Source: Pseudomonas sp. ATCC PTA-122608 (GTDB taxonomy: Bacteria; Pseudomonadota; Gammaproteobacteria; Pseudomonadales; Pseudomonadaceae). From it: a stretch of 64,000 bases of DNA. Positions within the stretch are counted from its first letter, which is position 1. Each line of letters opens with the position of its first letter. The translations under genes were made by a program, and so were the position numbers. The stretch lies in contig NZ_LPNO01000010.1 in NCBI RefSeq assembly GCF_001952855.1, forward strand, positions 1-64,000, written 5' to 3'. Shown here piece by piece: positions 55,370 to 64,000 of the stretch. The notes under the pieces are model-generated. The model did not search any database. It worked only from the letters and a program-made list of their open reading frames with translations, and had not been told where the DNA came from.

Positions 55370-56722
55370 CTAGCCCGCTTCAAATAACGCCATGGCCTCG
55401 ACATGGGCCGTCTGGGGAAACATGTCGAGGATCCCGGCACGTTTTAGCCGGTAGCCTTGCTTGACCAACTCGACCGTGTCCCGCGCCAGCGTTGCCGGAT
55501 TGCAGGACACATACACCAGGCGATCAGCCCCCAGAGTGGCGAGCTTGCGCACAGCCTCCAGGGCACCATCGCGGGGTGGGTCCAAGAGTACCGCAGAAAA
55601 GCCCTGTTTGGCCCATTCCGCGTCGGTCAAAGGCTGGGACAAATCGGCCTGAAAAAACTGCACATTATGCAAATTATTACTGGCGGCATTTTGTGCCGCC
55701 CGGTCCACCATGGCCTGCACGCCTTCCACCGCCACCACTTCCCGCACTTGGCGGGCCAGCGGCAAGGCGAAGTTGCCCAAGCCACAAAACAAATCCAGTA
55801 CCCGCTCGTCGGGCTTCGGCGCCAGCCATTCCAGGGCCTGGGCGACCATCGCCTCGTTGACCCCGGCGTTGACCTGCACAAAGTCTCCCGGGCGGTACGC
55901 CAACTGCAAATCCCACTGCTCCAACCGGTAGCCCAACGCCTGGTCTGGCTCGAAAGGCTGCGGCTGGCCCTCGCCATGCAGCCACAGCTGGGCTTCATGG
56001 AAGTTACAAAATTCCTGCAGGATCGTCAGGTCCGCTTCGGACAAGGGCGCCATGTGTCGCAACAACACGGCGATCGACGACCCGCTGAACAACTCCACGT
56101 GCCCCAACGCCTGAGGTTTGCTCAAGCGTCGCAGCATGTTTGGCAAACGCTGCATGATCGGCTGCAAGGCCTGTACCAGCACCGGGCAATCGTCGATGGC
56201 GACGATGTCCTGGCTGGCCACGGCACGGAAACCCACCTCGAGTTTCTTCGCCTTGGCATCCCAGCGCACGGCCACACGGGCGCGGCGGCGATAGCCGAAT
56301 TCCGGCCCGCTCAAAGGCGCGGCCCACTCCTGGGGTTCGACACCGGCCACACGGGATAATTGCTCGGCGAGCATGCGCTGTTTCAGGGCAAGTTGTTCGT
56401 CATGGGGCAAGTGTTGCAGGCTGCAACCGCCACAGCGGCCGGCGTGGACACAGGGTGCCGGACGGCGCAGTTCGCTGGCGGTAAATACGCGCTCGGTGCG
56501 GGCCTCGACCACTTTGCCGTGGGCGCCCAACACCCGCGCCTCAACCTCTTCGCCAGCCAGGGCACCCACCACAAACCAGGTGCGGCCTTCAAAGAACACG
56601 ATGCCACGGCCGTCATTGGCCAGGCGCTCGATGGTCAGGCGCTGCTTCTTGCCTACGGGAATCTGCGGGGCGCGGCTGCCGCCCGTCGGTTGGAAGCGCA
56701 GGCCTCTCTCGTGCTTGGCCAT
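55370..56722 (-). CDS. rlmD: 23S rRNA (uracil-1939-C5)-methyltransferase RlmD
   Basis: This 450-residue protein has an N-terminal TRAM domain, an iron-sulfur cysteine set beginning in [14 protein letters not shown], a SAM-binding D-L-F-C-G-L-G-N-F and the catalytic cysteine in [12 protein letters not shown]. It methylates U1939 of 23S rRNA. Its ATG overlaps the cysM stop by one base. Confidence 0.96.
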   Translation of the reverse strand: MAKHERGLRFQPTGGSRAPQIPVGKKQRLTIERLANDGRGIVFFEGRTWFVVGALAGEEVEARVLGAHGKVVEARTERVFTASELRRPAPCVHAGRCGGCSLQHLPHDEQLALKQRMLAEQLSRVAGVEPQEWAAPLSGPEFGYRRRARVAVRWDAKAKKLEVGFRAVASQDIVAIDDCPVLVQALQPIMQRLPNMLRRLSKPQALGHVELFSGSSIAVLLRHMAPLSEADLTILQEFCNFHEAQLWLHGEGQPQPFEPDQALGYRLEQWDLQLAYRPGDFVQVNAGVNEAMVAQALEWLAPKPDERVLDLFCGLGNFALPLARQVREVVAVEGVQAMVDRAAQNAASNNLHNVQFFQADLSQPLTDAEWAKQGFSAVLLDPPRDGALEAVRKLATLGADRLVYVSCNPATLARDTVELVKQGYRLKRAGILDMFPQTAHVEAMALFEAG

Positions 56723-57624
56723 CAGTTGGGCGCGTCGAAAATGCCGGTCGACAGGTAACGGTCGCCACGGTCACAGATGATCGCGACGATCACCGCATTT
56801 TCCAACTCCTGGGACAAGCGCAACATCCCGGCCACGGCGCCACCGGACGACACGCCGCAGAAGATGCCCTCTTCACGGGCCAACCGGCGGGTGGTGTCTT
56901 CGGCTTCACGCTGGGCCATGTCGATGATGCGATCAACCCGAGCGGCGTTGTAGATCTTCGGCAAATACTCTTCGGGCCAACGACGGATCCCCGGGATCGC
57001 CGAGCCTTCCATCGGTTGCAGGCCGACGATCTGGATCTTGGGGTTCTGCTCCTTGAGGTAGCGCGAGTTGCCCATGATGGTGCCGGTGGTGCCCATCGAG
57101 CTCACGAAGTGAGTGATGGTGCCCTGGGTCTGACGCCAGATTTCCGGGCCGGTGGTGGTGTAGTGCGCCTCGGGGTTGTCGCCGTTGGCGAACTGGTCCA
57201 GCACCAGGCCACGGCCTTCGGCGGCCATACGCTCGGCGAGGTCGCGGGCGCCTTCCATGCCTTCTTCCTGGGTGACCAGGATCAACTCGGCGCCATAGGC
57301 GGTCATCGCTGCCTTACGCTCGGCGCTGCCGTTGTCGGGCATGATCAGGACCATCTTGTAGCCCTTGATCGCCGCAGCCATGGCCAAGGCAATCCCGGTA
57401 TTACCGGAGGTGGCTTCAATCAGGGTGTCGCCGGGCTTGATCTGCCCACGCAACTCGGCGCGGGTGATCATCGACAACGCCGGGCGGTCCTTGACCGAAC
57501 CGGCCGGGTTGTTCCCTTCGAGCTTGAGCAACAAGGTATTGCTGGTGTTGCCCGGCAGGCGCTGCAAGCGGACCAGCGGGGTGTTGCCGACGCAATCGGC
57601 GATGGTGGGGTACTGCAAGGTCAT
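56722..57624 (-). CDS. cysM: Cysteine synthase B
   Basis: This 300-residue fold II PLP enzyme has the Schiff base lysine K45 in A-G-S-V-K-D-R-P-A and [10 protein letters not shown]; the length and the [12 protein letters not shown] segment fit CysM rather than CysK. It makes cysteine from O-acetylserine with sulfide or thiosulfate. The ATG at 57624 starts the conserved region. The sequence upstream of the gene (57625-57734) leads straight into a broken transposase, so the former neighbour has been displaced. Confidence 0.95.
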   Translation of the reverse strand: MTLQYPTIADCVGNTPLVRLQRLPGNTSNTLLLKLEGNNPAGSVKDRPALSMITRAELRGQIKPGDTLIEATSGNTGIALAMAAAIKGYKMVLIMPDNGSAERKAAMTAYGAELILVTQEEGMEGARDLAERMAAEGRGLVLDQFANGDNPEAHYTTTGPEIWRQTQGTITHFVSSMGTTGTIMGNSRYLKEQNPKIQIVGLQPMEGSAIPGIRRWPEEYLPKIYNAARVDRIIDMAQREAEDTTRRLAREEGIFCGVSSGGAVAGMLRLSQELENAVIVAIICDRGDRYLSTGIFDAPN

Positions 57625-57734
57625 GGCGTATTCGCAATCCAGACTGCGGGGGCGACCATCATACCGGGAAAGGCTGGCGGGCCATATCACGCAAAGTGTA
57701 GTGCATATATCCAACAGCTATAAAGTGCGCACAA

Positions 57735-58076
57735 TCATGCACAGTCATTTATCAATCTTCCCCCAAACAGGATGGGGTCGAGTATCCAGCTTTCCATATC
57801 GATCACCCCATCCTCATTCACCCGGGTTCGCAATCGGTCCAATATATCTTCCAGGGTCCCGTCGTTTCGCCAATCACGATAACGTTGATACACCGTCGAC
57901 CATGCTCCGAAACGCTCCGGCAGATCGCGCCAAGCTGCACCGGAACACATAATCCAGAGTATGCCGTTGAGCATCAGGCGATCGTCATGGCGTGGTCTAC
58001 CTGTTTTTTGTGTCGCCGACATCAGATCCATGATCAAACTCCATGCTGAATTGGGGAGCTCATAGCGCCTAACCAT
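57735..58076 (-). pseudogene. IS5-type transposase, 3'-truncated
   Basis: This 113-codon frame carries the N-terminal part of an IS5-family (IS427-like) transposase: MVRRYELPNSAWSLI, G-R-P-R-H-D-D-R-L-M-L-N-G-I-L-W-I, G-A-A-W-R-D-L-P-E-R-F-G and Y-Q-R-Y-R-D-W. The family's first catalytic motif (W-x-I-D-S-T) is lost: after the E-S-W the frame runs into unrelated D-P-I-L-F-G-G sequence and stops. The second half of the gene is absent. It marks a junction between cysM and the accessory island. Confidence 0.85.
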
Positions 58077-58109
58077 TTGAGATTCCTTTCAATCAGGTAC
58101 GTCACTTGT

Positions 58110-59192
58110 CTACCAGGAAAACGCTAGCTGGTTGTCGTCCTGATCCTTTTTTTGGACTTTAACAGAGAGCCCGATCAACCGAACGGACCTGCCGTTGCGG
58201 CGGGTATTCCAGAGCACTCGACAAAGCGAGGTGACAGTGGGTTGGCAAAGGGAGTTAGCGGGTGCTTCTGTGGATGAGATGGAGAAATCGGAGAACTTGA
58301 GTTTCACTAAATTTTTGGTTATCAGGTAATCACTACCCAGCTCTGCAATACGGTCCCTTAAGCCTTCAGACAATCGATCCAGTTCTTTCAGGCAGTAAGA
58401 AAGCGTATCGCAATCGAGGGGGAGCGTTCTCTCAATGCCGACGGACTTGATATCGCAACCGCGCTCGTCACGCTCTTCGATACCTTGGCATCGCTCCCAG
58501 ACATAAAACCCATGCACGCCGAGATAGCGCATCAGCGCGGGAATTTTTTCCTCTGTAATATCCTTGCATTGTCCACATCCCAGATTTTCCAGTACCGCGT
58601 AAGTCTTGGGACCGACGCCTGGTATTTTACGAACATCCAACTCCTCGAGAAATGCACGTACCTGACTTGGTGTAATAACGAACATTCCATCAGGTTTTTT
58701 CATTTCCGAAGCAATCTTGGCCAAGTATTTCAAAGGAGCAACGCCTGCAGATGCCGTCAGACCAAGTTCCTGCCGCACGGTGGCGCGAATGTGCGCGGCT
58801 ATGAGAGTGGCCGACCCGTTGAAGCACGTCTGCCCCGTCACGTCGAGAGCAGCCTCGTCCAGTGACAGAAACTCCACTTTGTCGGTATATCGCCTGAAAA
58901 TCTCGTCAAGCTTTCGTGTAACTGCCTCATACGCCCCGAAACGCACTGGAAGTAATACTAAATCGGGACACAAACGATGCGCCGTTGCGGTAGCCATGCC
59001 ACTTTTCACACCAAACTTTCTGGCGATGTAGTTCGCCGTACTGATGACTCCGCGCTCAGCAGCTGTACCGCCCACTGCGACTGGGCGTATGCCCAAATGG
59101 GGCGAGTCGAGAAGCTCAACGGAGACAAAAAAAGAGTCCATATCTATATATATGAACTTTCGCTCGCTTATACCCGCTGTAGTAGCAGCCAT
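58110..59192 (-). CDS. DinB-type Y-family DNA polymerase (Pol IV-like), accessory copy
   Basis: This 360-residue protein has Pol IV features: metal-binding D17/D19 in Y-I-D-M-D-S-F-F, a steric-gate phenylalanine after it, D112-E113 in L-S-L-D-E-A, an H-I-R-A-T segment, K-I-P-G-V-G-P-K in the helix-hairpin-helix and a C-terminal Q-L-A-F-S-W like a clamp-binding tail. It copies damaged DNA with low fidelity. It differs in many places from the usual Pseudomonas DinB start (M-D-S-F-F-V-S-V-E-L here), so it is probably a second copy. It sits 23 bp after the decarboxylase gene, with AGGA before its ATG, as the last gene of the island operon. Confidence 0.88.
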   Translation of the reverse strand: MAATTAGISERKFIYIDMDSFFVSVELLDSPHLGIRPVAVGGTAAERGVISTANYIARKFGVKSGMATATAHRLCPDLVLLPVRFGAYEAVTRKLDEIFRRYTDKVEFLSLDEAALDVTGQTCFNGSATLIAAHIRATVRQELGLTASAGVAPLKYLAKIASEMKKPDGMFVITPSQVRAFLEELDVRKIPGVGPKTYAVLENLGCGQCKDITEEKIPALMRYLGVHGFYVWERCQGIEERDERGCDIKSVGIERTLPLDCDTLSYCLKELDRLSEGLRDRIAELGSDYLITKNLVKLKFSDFSISSTEAPANSLCQPTVTSLCRVLWNTRRNGRSVRLIGLSVKVQKKDQDDNQLAFSW

Positions 59193-59215
59193 TTACTGTC
59201 CTGGAGCCCTTGGCA

Positions 59216-61321
59216 TCAGACCCCCTCCAGTACATGGACCTGCAGGGCCACGGTACCGTCGGCGTGCAGACCGTAGTAGACGCCTTGAATATGGGGCGCA
59301 AACTCCGGGTAGGCACTAACCAGAGCTTGCACAGCCGTGAGGTAACCAATCAATGCCGTGTTCCAGCACTCTCCGGGCGCAATGCACATGATGCCTGGTG
59401 GATACGGGATCACACCCTCAGCGGCCACGCAGCCGATAACATCTGCAATAGCTGCCAGCCTGAACTGTCCGCGTACAAAAGCTTGATTTGCCGCATACGG
59501 AGTCAACACTGCCTGCGCCGAGACTACAGAGCTGAATATGTCCGATTGGAGCTGTTCGATGTGGTAGCGCTGGAACACGTTGTTGATGACACAGCAGAGT
59601 TCACGCAACGAAACATTTGCATAACGATCCCCGGCATTTGCAAGCGACGGTAAGACATCGGTCACTAATACACCGTCCAACAGCAATCGCTCCAACCGCT
59701 CCAATGCGCGCGCCACTAGAGTGAGCTGAGTAGCATCGGAAGAAGGAGACACCAGCAACGTGAAGTTATAGAAGTCGGACTTTTCCGGGGTGACGTTCAT
59801 CTCTCTGAGGTAACAGGTGACGATACTGGCAGGAATAGAAACATCCCCAAAGTCTGTTGCTTTTTTACTCGCACGCGTAGTAAGCACAACCTTGCACGGG
59901 TCCAAATAGTGCAAACCGTCTTCTATTGAGCTGGCGTTACGACTGACAGGGTGAAAACCCTCTGAAGCCTGCACCATCCTATTGCCGTAGTAAGCCCTGA
60001 TGACCCGACAGTGTTGATCGACCTGCCGCCTGAATTCACTGGCCACCGAGGCTGCGGCGTTCCATAACCGCTGACCGTTACCATTCGCATGAATGGCCGC
60101 ATTCACCTCTAGTGACATGAACAACGGGTAAAACGGGCTAGTCGATGAATGCAGCATAAATGCACTATTGAACACGCGCTCAGAACAATAGCGATGCTGA
60201 GATTGAATATGCCTGTCCTTTTTATGAATCTGCGAGGTTTGCGAAAGACCTGACATCTGCTTATGGACAGACTGCGTCACGATAATCCCTGGAGCATCCG
60301 ACGAAAGTGGAATGTGTAGCGGTGATAGATCTGCGAGCACGTCAACAAACGGCTCGTAGCCCAGCCAGGCAGAGTCGAACAGAACGTAATCGCAGAGGTG
60401 ACCTATTCGTTCCAGCAGCGCACCAGCGTCCACCACGACCCCATCACACGTGGCGTGCTGCACGATTGCCAAGCGAAACGGCCTTGGCTTCCGAGCCTTC
60501 GTCTTGTCGATTTCGGCAACTCTTGCCCTGAGAGAATCCTCTTGCAGTGCGCCTCTTCGGTAACCGCCGAGCACTCCGCAGTCGTCACGAAAATTATCGA
60601 GGTACACGGCACGAGCCGCGCTTTGAACAAGCGCTCCCAAATACACAGACTTGTGGTTGTTTCGATCCATCAGCACAAGATCGCCCGCTGTGAGCAAGGC
60701 GCTGGTGACAATCTTGTTAGCGGTTGAGGTGCCGTTGAGGACAAAGTATGTTTCGTCGGCATTGAACACATGGGCAGCAAGATCCTCTGCGTGCCTGATG
60801 GCCCCTTCATGACTGAGCACATCACCCAGTTCGGGTGCTGCGTGGGGTACATCTACACTGAAGACCTTTGCACCCAACAATTGTTTGAAGCGCACGCCGG
60901 AGGGGTGCAGATCAAGGAATCGCCCACCCTGATGACCGGGGCACGCAAACGTAGGTCTTTTCCTTGAGACGAATTCAGCGAGAGTAGAACTGAAAGGCGG
61001 CAACGCCGTCGATTCGAAGGTTCTGGCGGCATCAATGACGCGGGCCGTGGCGACATCAGACAATGGCACCCTGAGAACGGTTGGCTGAAGTTTCACAAGT
61101 ATGGAGGAACACAAATTCCGCGCGTCGTCCTGAATCACAAACAGCGGAATCCGCCACGTGCCCACGCAGTCGATTACGCGATCCGTCAACACATCCTCCA
61201 AACTTAGAACGAGCGCAGAAGCCCTGAGTAGATCGTTGCACTCTGCAAAGGAAACGACCGTAAGCCCTGGCCTCTCGCCAAAGAAAGCGGTGACGCTACA
61301 AACGATCCTTATCTGCATCAT
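59216..61321 (-). CDS. SpeC-type ornithine decarboxylase homologue (PLP fold I)
   Basis: This 701-residue protein is colinear with the large bacterial Orn/Lys/Arg decarboxylases: an N-terminal wing domain (about 1-105), a PLP core with G-T-S-T-A-N-K, D-S-A-W-L-G-Y-E-P-F (D316) and the Schiff base K354 in T-Q-S-V-H-K, then S-Q-I-H-K-K-D and a C-terminal domain with I-P-Y-P-P-G-I. The closest known type by eye is E. coli SpeC/SpeF. Housekeeping ornithine decarboxylase in Pseudomonas has the alanine-racemase fold, so this is an extra enzyme. It overlaps the MFS gene by 26 nt. It would supply putrescine or a modified diamine to the pathway (inference). Confidence 0.85.
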   Translation of the reverse strand: MMQIRIVCSVTAFFGERPGLTVVSFAECNDLLRASALVLSLEDVLTDRVIDCVGTWRIPLFVIQDDARNLCSSILVKLQPTVLRVPLSDVATARVIDAARTFESTALPPFSSTLAEFVSRKRPTFACPGHQGGRFLDLHPSGVRFKQLLGAKVFSVDVPHAAPELGDVLSHEGAIRHAEDLAAHVFNADETYFVLNGTSTANKIVTSALLTAGDLVLMDRNNHKSVYLGALVQSAARAVYLDNFRDDCGVLGGYRRGALQEDSLRARVAEIDKTKARKPRPFRLAIVQHATCDGVVVDAGALLERIGHLCDYVLFDSAWLGYEPFVDVLADLSPLHIPLSSDAPGIIVTQSVHKQMSGLSQTSQIHKKDRHIQSQHRYCSERVFNSAFMLHSSTSPFYPLFMSLEVNAAIHANGNGQRLWNAAASVASEFRRQVDQHCRVIRAYYGNRMVQASEGFHPVSRNASSIEDGLHYLDPCKVVLTTRASKKATDFGDVSIPASIVTCYLREMNVTPEKSDFYNFTLLVSPSSDATQLTLVARALERLERLLLDGVLVTDVLPSLANAGDRYANVSLRELCCVINNVFQRYHIEQLQSDIFSSVVSAQAVLTPYAANQAFVRGQFRLAAIADVIGCVAAEGVIPYPPGIMCIAPGECWNTALIGYLTAVQALVSAYPEFAPHIQGVYYGLHADGTVALQVHVLEGV

Positions 61322-62510
61322 CTCTTTTTACACTCCAACCCAACGAAGCAACACACAGCATGAGTGTCATGCCAATAAAAGTGGCCGGCCCCACGACCAG
61401 AAACATAAGGCTTGCAATAAGTCCGGACACGGCATCGCCAATAACAGCTGTAAAGTAGTATAAGGACAAATTCTTGCCAACCTCATGCGGGTTCGACAGG
61501 CATTGAATATTTGTGATAATTGCAATGTCGACAAATGCGCCCACAAAACCAACACATAACAGTAAAAAAATAAACAAGTAAGCGTTGAATTCCAGAGTAA
61601 TGGCCGCGAGTAAAAAAAGCACACCATAGAGCAACCAGTAATGGATGACCGTACGCACAGTTGTTGCCGCATTGAATTTCAAGTAAAACATGCTGCCAAC
61701 CACTGTCCCTATAGCAAGCAGGGAATATATGTAGCCTACCGCGGCTTCTGAGTGGAAAGTCTCAATGACCGCAGCCGGCAGAACAAAGCGTATAACAGAT
61801 GTTGCAAACATGGCACACAATGTGGTGCAACAAATAACTGCAAACAGCGGTTTATTAAATTTCCGCAAACTGCCTACACCGCGAATGGCGTCCTTGAAAA
61901 TAGCCGACAGGCTGAATGACTTCTTTTCTCTTCTTGCTGACGACACCAAAGTCAACGTACAGGCCACCGAGACCAACAAGCTAACCGAGAAGAATGCAAA
62001 CACATAGTTAGAGGCTAGCAAAACAGCGATAAGGGAAAATATAAGAGGCCCAACAATCGAAGAGACATCCTCCACAACTTGCAACCCGCTATTAACAGAA
62101 GGGAGTTCATCACCCTGCACGATATCGGGAAAATAAGCACGAAAGGTTGGCGTGTACAGGCAGTCAAGTGCAGTCATGAGCATCGACACTGCGATTACAA
62201 CCCCCACTGTAGCCTGGGAGTACTCAAACACCAAAAACAACACAACCGCCACTGCACACTTCACTAACTCAACGGCCACAAGCGTTGATTTCTTTTCAAC
62301 GTTATCGGCCAGCCATCCGCCGACAGGGGAAAACAACGCGCTCGGCAAGTAACGAAAAAAATAGATCAGACCAATCAATAGAAGATTCGCCTCGGTCAGC
62401 GTAACAACAGCAACGGCAAAGGCCGTTTCAAATGCAAACTCGCCACATTTTGAAAAAAAATAAGCAACCGATAATCTTTGAGTTTCATGATTCAGCGCAA
62501 GTGCCCACAT
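61296..62510 (-). CDS. MFS exporter of the island operon
   Basis: This 404-residue protein has about twelve hydrophobic segments and the loop motif G-G-W-L-A-D-N-V-E-K-K-S, as in the MFS DHA3 (EntS-like) exporters. It lies 21 bp after the radical SAM gene and overlaps the decarboxylase by 26 nt, so the three are one transcript. Codon use is AT-rich (many AAA, ATA, TTT), unlike the flanking core genes. It may export the pathway's product and so give self-protection (inference). Confidence 0.85.
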   Translation of the reverse strand: MWALALNHETQRLSVAYFFSKCGEFAFETAFAVAVVTLTEANLLLIGLIYFFRYLPSALFSPVGGWLADNVEKKSTLVAVELVKCAVAVVLFLVFEYSQATVGVVIAVSMLMTALDCLYTPTFRAYFPDIVQGDELPSVNSGLQVVEDVSSIVGPLIFSLIAVLLASNYVFAFFSVSLLVSVACTLTLVSSARREKKSFSLSAIFKDAIRGVGSLRKFNKPLFAVICCTTLCAMFATSVIRFVLPAAVIETFHSEAAVGYIYSLLAIGTVVGSMFYLKFNAATTVRTVIHYWLLYGVLFLLAAITLEFNAYLFIFLLLCVGFVGAFVDIAIITNIQCLSNPHEVGKNLSLYYFTAVIGDAVSGLIASLMFLVVGPATFIGMTLMLCVASLGWSVKRDDADKDRL

Positions 62511-62531
62511 AGTTAATTTCCGCCTGGAGAT

Positions 62532-63938
62532 TCAACCTGTAGAATAAATCAACTCATCCCGAGTTATATCTCTACCATTGGCACTAAGCTTTTCGAAAAC
62601 AATTTTCTTTAAAATATTTTGTTCATTTTCCGGAATTAAATAAAACATAATATTGCTATACCATAGCCAGCCCAACTTCGTCAGTTCGAAGGTCGTAGCT
62701 GTTTCGATGACCAGATCCGCTTCGATCAACTCTTGCAGTCGATCAAGTAGCCCTTGAGGCAAGTCACTCATCGCCACTTGAGACTTTTCGATTTCTCCGT
62801 GGTAGGGAAGCCGCAGGACGACAGGTTTGACAAGATCAAGTACCGGAGAGTGTTGACTGACCTGACAGATATATTCGCCGGTGGTCATTTTCGCGATGTA
62901 TTGCTCTCGCAACGAGGTGTTGGTTATAACGTTTTCTGCAAACGATGAGATAGCTCCGACGCCAAATCCCAGCAGGTCATGATCGGCATAGCCATAAACA
63001 TGCTCGTGGTAGATGAACGAGTAATCTCGTGTAATCAATGCTGATTGGCTATTGGTTTGCCGTACATACCCATGCCCATTGTAGGGGTAGTAACCCTTTT
63101 GACGCATATGCTCGTCAATCATTAACTTCATATTCAATTTGCGCATGGCAGGAAAAACCTCGGCTGTCCTCTCCTTGATTTTTTTATGAAGCTTTACCGA
63201 TGTAACAACGTTGTTGATGGGATAAATATCAATATTGCTCACTCCCAATTCTACAGCCTTGTCAATATCCGCTAGAGTCTGAGACTCGCTACTACCGTTC
63301 ATGCCATACATAATGTCGCAAAGGACATGCTTGAATGTGGGGACCAATAAGTTAGCCGCTCGCTCAATTTCGGTAATGTCCTCATTGAGATTGAATAGCT
63401 TTCTCCAGCCGGGGTCGATGGTTTGTAAACCGAAGCGAGCGTGTGTAACCCCAATATCGGCCAACACTACAGCGCGTTCACGGGTGACGCTGGTAATGTT
63501 GAATTCAAAAGAAAACTCCTCAACCGTCGACATATCGAAAAAACGGTGTAGTGCTTCGCCAATGTCATTGATATTCTGCGGCGATAGGAGTGAAGGCGTG
63601 CCCCCACCGAAGAAAATCGCCCTTACTGGAACGGCTTTAAAATCCATCAACCTAGACTTGTATTCAATCTCCTTTATCAGCGCCTCAGTGTAACGATCAA
63701 TATCTTCTTCATTCTTGTACAAGCCGCGGGTAAATGGACAAAACGAACAGATGGCTTCGCAGAACGGGATATGAAAATACAATGCCCGCGACGCTGCTTT
63801 ATTATTGGCACCATTTAGCAAGCCAGACAACTTTTTTTCGTCGGGTTGAAAAACATCAAGTGACTGCGACGGAAAGAAAAAATTGTATAAGGGGAACTGG
63901 TAGTCAAATTTAACAACCCCGTTATTAACAAGCTTCAT
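62532..63938 (-). CDS. HemN/HemW-like radical SAM enzyme
   Basis: This 468-residue protein has the radical SAM cluster C60-x3-C64-x2-C67 in YFHIPFCEAICSFCPF, followed by F-F-G-G-G-T-P-S-L-L for SAM binding and the H-A-R-F-G-L-Q-T segment of the coproporphyrinogen oxidase-like group. That group includes HemN, HemW, HutW and class C methylases/cyclopropanases that use two SAM molecules. The gene is not near heme genes; its partners are an exporter, a decarboxylase and a polymerase, so a biosynthetic role is likelier. AAGGAGG precedes the ATG. The sequence is AT-rich, and it is the first gene visible in the operon. Confidence 0.85.
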   Translation of the reverse strand: MKLVNNGVVKFDYQFPLYNFFFPSQSLDVFQPDEKKLSGLLNGANNKAASRALYFHIPFCEAICSFCPFTRGLYKNEEDIDRYTEALIKEIEYKSRLMDFKAVPVRAIFFGGGTPSLLSPQNINDIGEALHRFFDMSTVEEFSFEFNITSVTRERAVVLADIGVTHARFGLQTIDPGWRKLFNLNEDITEIERAANLLVPTFKHVLCDIMYGMNGSSESQTLADIDKAVELGVSNIDIYPINNVVTSVKLHKKIKERTAEVFPAMRKLNMKLMIDEHMRQKGYYPYNGHGYVRQTNSQSALITRDYSFIYHEHVYGYADHDLLGFGVGAISSFAENVITNTSLREQYIAKMTTGEYICQVSQHSPVLDLVKPVVLRLPYHGEIEKSQVAMSDLPQGLLDRLQELIEADLVIETATTFELTKLGWLWYSNIMFYLIPENEQNILKKIVFEKLSANGRDITRDELIYSTG

Positions 63939-63961
63939 TTTTCCGCCTCCTTGAAAACAAC

Positions 63962-63977
63962 ATTACTTCCACGTAAT
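63962..63977. promoter_or_regulatory. Small inverted repeat upstream of the radical SAM gene
   Basis: ATTAC and GTAAT flank a 6-bp centre, 24 bp before the start codon of the radical SAM gene. It could be an operator; on the minus strand TACACT at about 63977-63982 resembles a -10 box. The upstream part is outside the window. Confidence 0.3.
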
Positions 63978-64000
63978 AGTGTACGCGTGACGATCTGTAC

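Noticed and set aside
59210..59653. 147-codon + strand frame opposite the decarboxylase
   Set aside because: Lies antisense to the conserved C-terminal domain of the decarboxylase and has no features of its own.

Overview
The window reads as chromosome of a fluorescent Pseudomonas (P. fluorescens complex). The signs are high GC, the gene neighbourhoods (prp, cob, purMN, hda, relA-rlmD-cysM) and about ten copies of the REP family typical of that group, with two arm types (GTGGGAGCGGGCTTG and GTAGGAGCGAGCTTG). Nearly everything is core chromosome. The accessory parts are an IS3-family end at the left edge, a higBA toxin-antitoxin pair, a large inverted-repeat element inside the cobalamin operon, and an AT-rich island at the right edge.

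Layout. 1-247: right end of an IS3-family element sitting in a REP. 266-8806 (minus): 2-methylcitrate cycle operon gntR-prpB-prpC-acnD-prpF-prpD, for propionyl-CoA breakdown, with REPs between genes and palindromic operators at the regulator. 9077-12134 (plus): a coupled trio of zinc protease-like, transglutaminase-like/7TM and ATP-grasp ligase-like proteins. 12140-15988: pabB, higBA, thrH, cysH. 16341-18612: NCS1 permease plus a hydantoin/allantoin racemase-like protein. 18731-20515: divergent LysR and SDR genes. 20636-26072: CrbS/MxtR-like transporter-kinase, rmuC and a small Sel1-like gene. 26073-29326: a long gene-poor stretch, two unrecognised small genes and a FadL-family porin. 29392-31760: glutathione peroxidase, a 39-residue membrane protein, and an MFS exporter with its MarR regulator.

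31803-41800 (minus): late cobalamin pathway (cobO, cobB, bluB, cbiB, cobD/cobC, cobQ, cobU, cobT, phosphatase, cobS) behind a cobalamin riboswitch. A 797-bp inverted-repeat element separates cobQ from cobU. 41913-47980: PQQ-type sugar dehydrogenase lipoprotein, two NlpC/P60 lipoproteins, hda, an AI-2E family protein and a DUF2066 protein. 48340-51212: purM-purN, a DUF3108 protein and a 62-residue protein. 51447-57624 (minus): DUF2058, mazG, relA, rlmD, cysM.

57735-64000: next to cysM, a broken IS5-type transposase is followed by an AT-richer, tightly packed minus-strand set: HemN/HemW-like radical SAM enzyme, MFS exporter, full-length SpeC-type (fold I) ornithine decarboxylase homologue and a DinB-type translesion polymerase. 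This looks like a small horizontally acquired biosynthesis/export operon with its own DNA polymerase, and it is the best candidate here for an undescribed system. The window ends 62 bp upstream of its first visible gene, so more genes may lie outside.

All assignments come from reading the sequence and from knowledge of the families; no searches were run.
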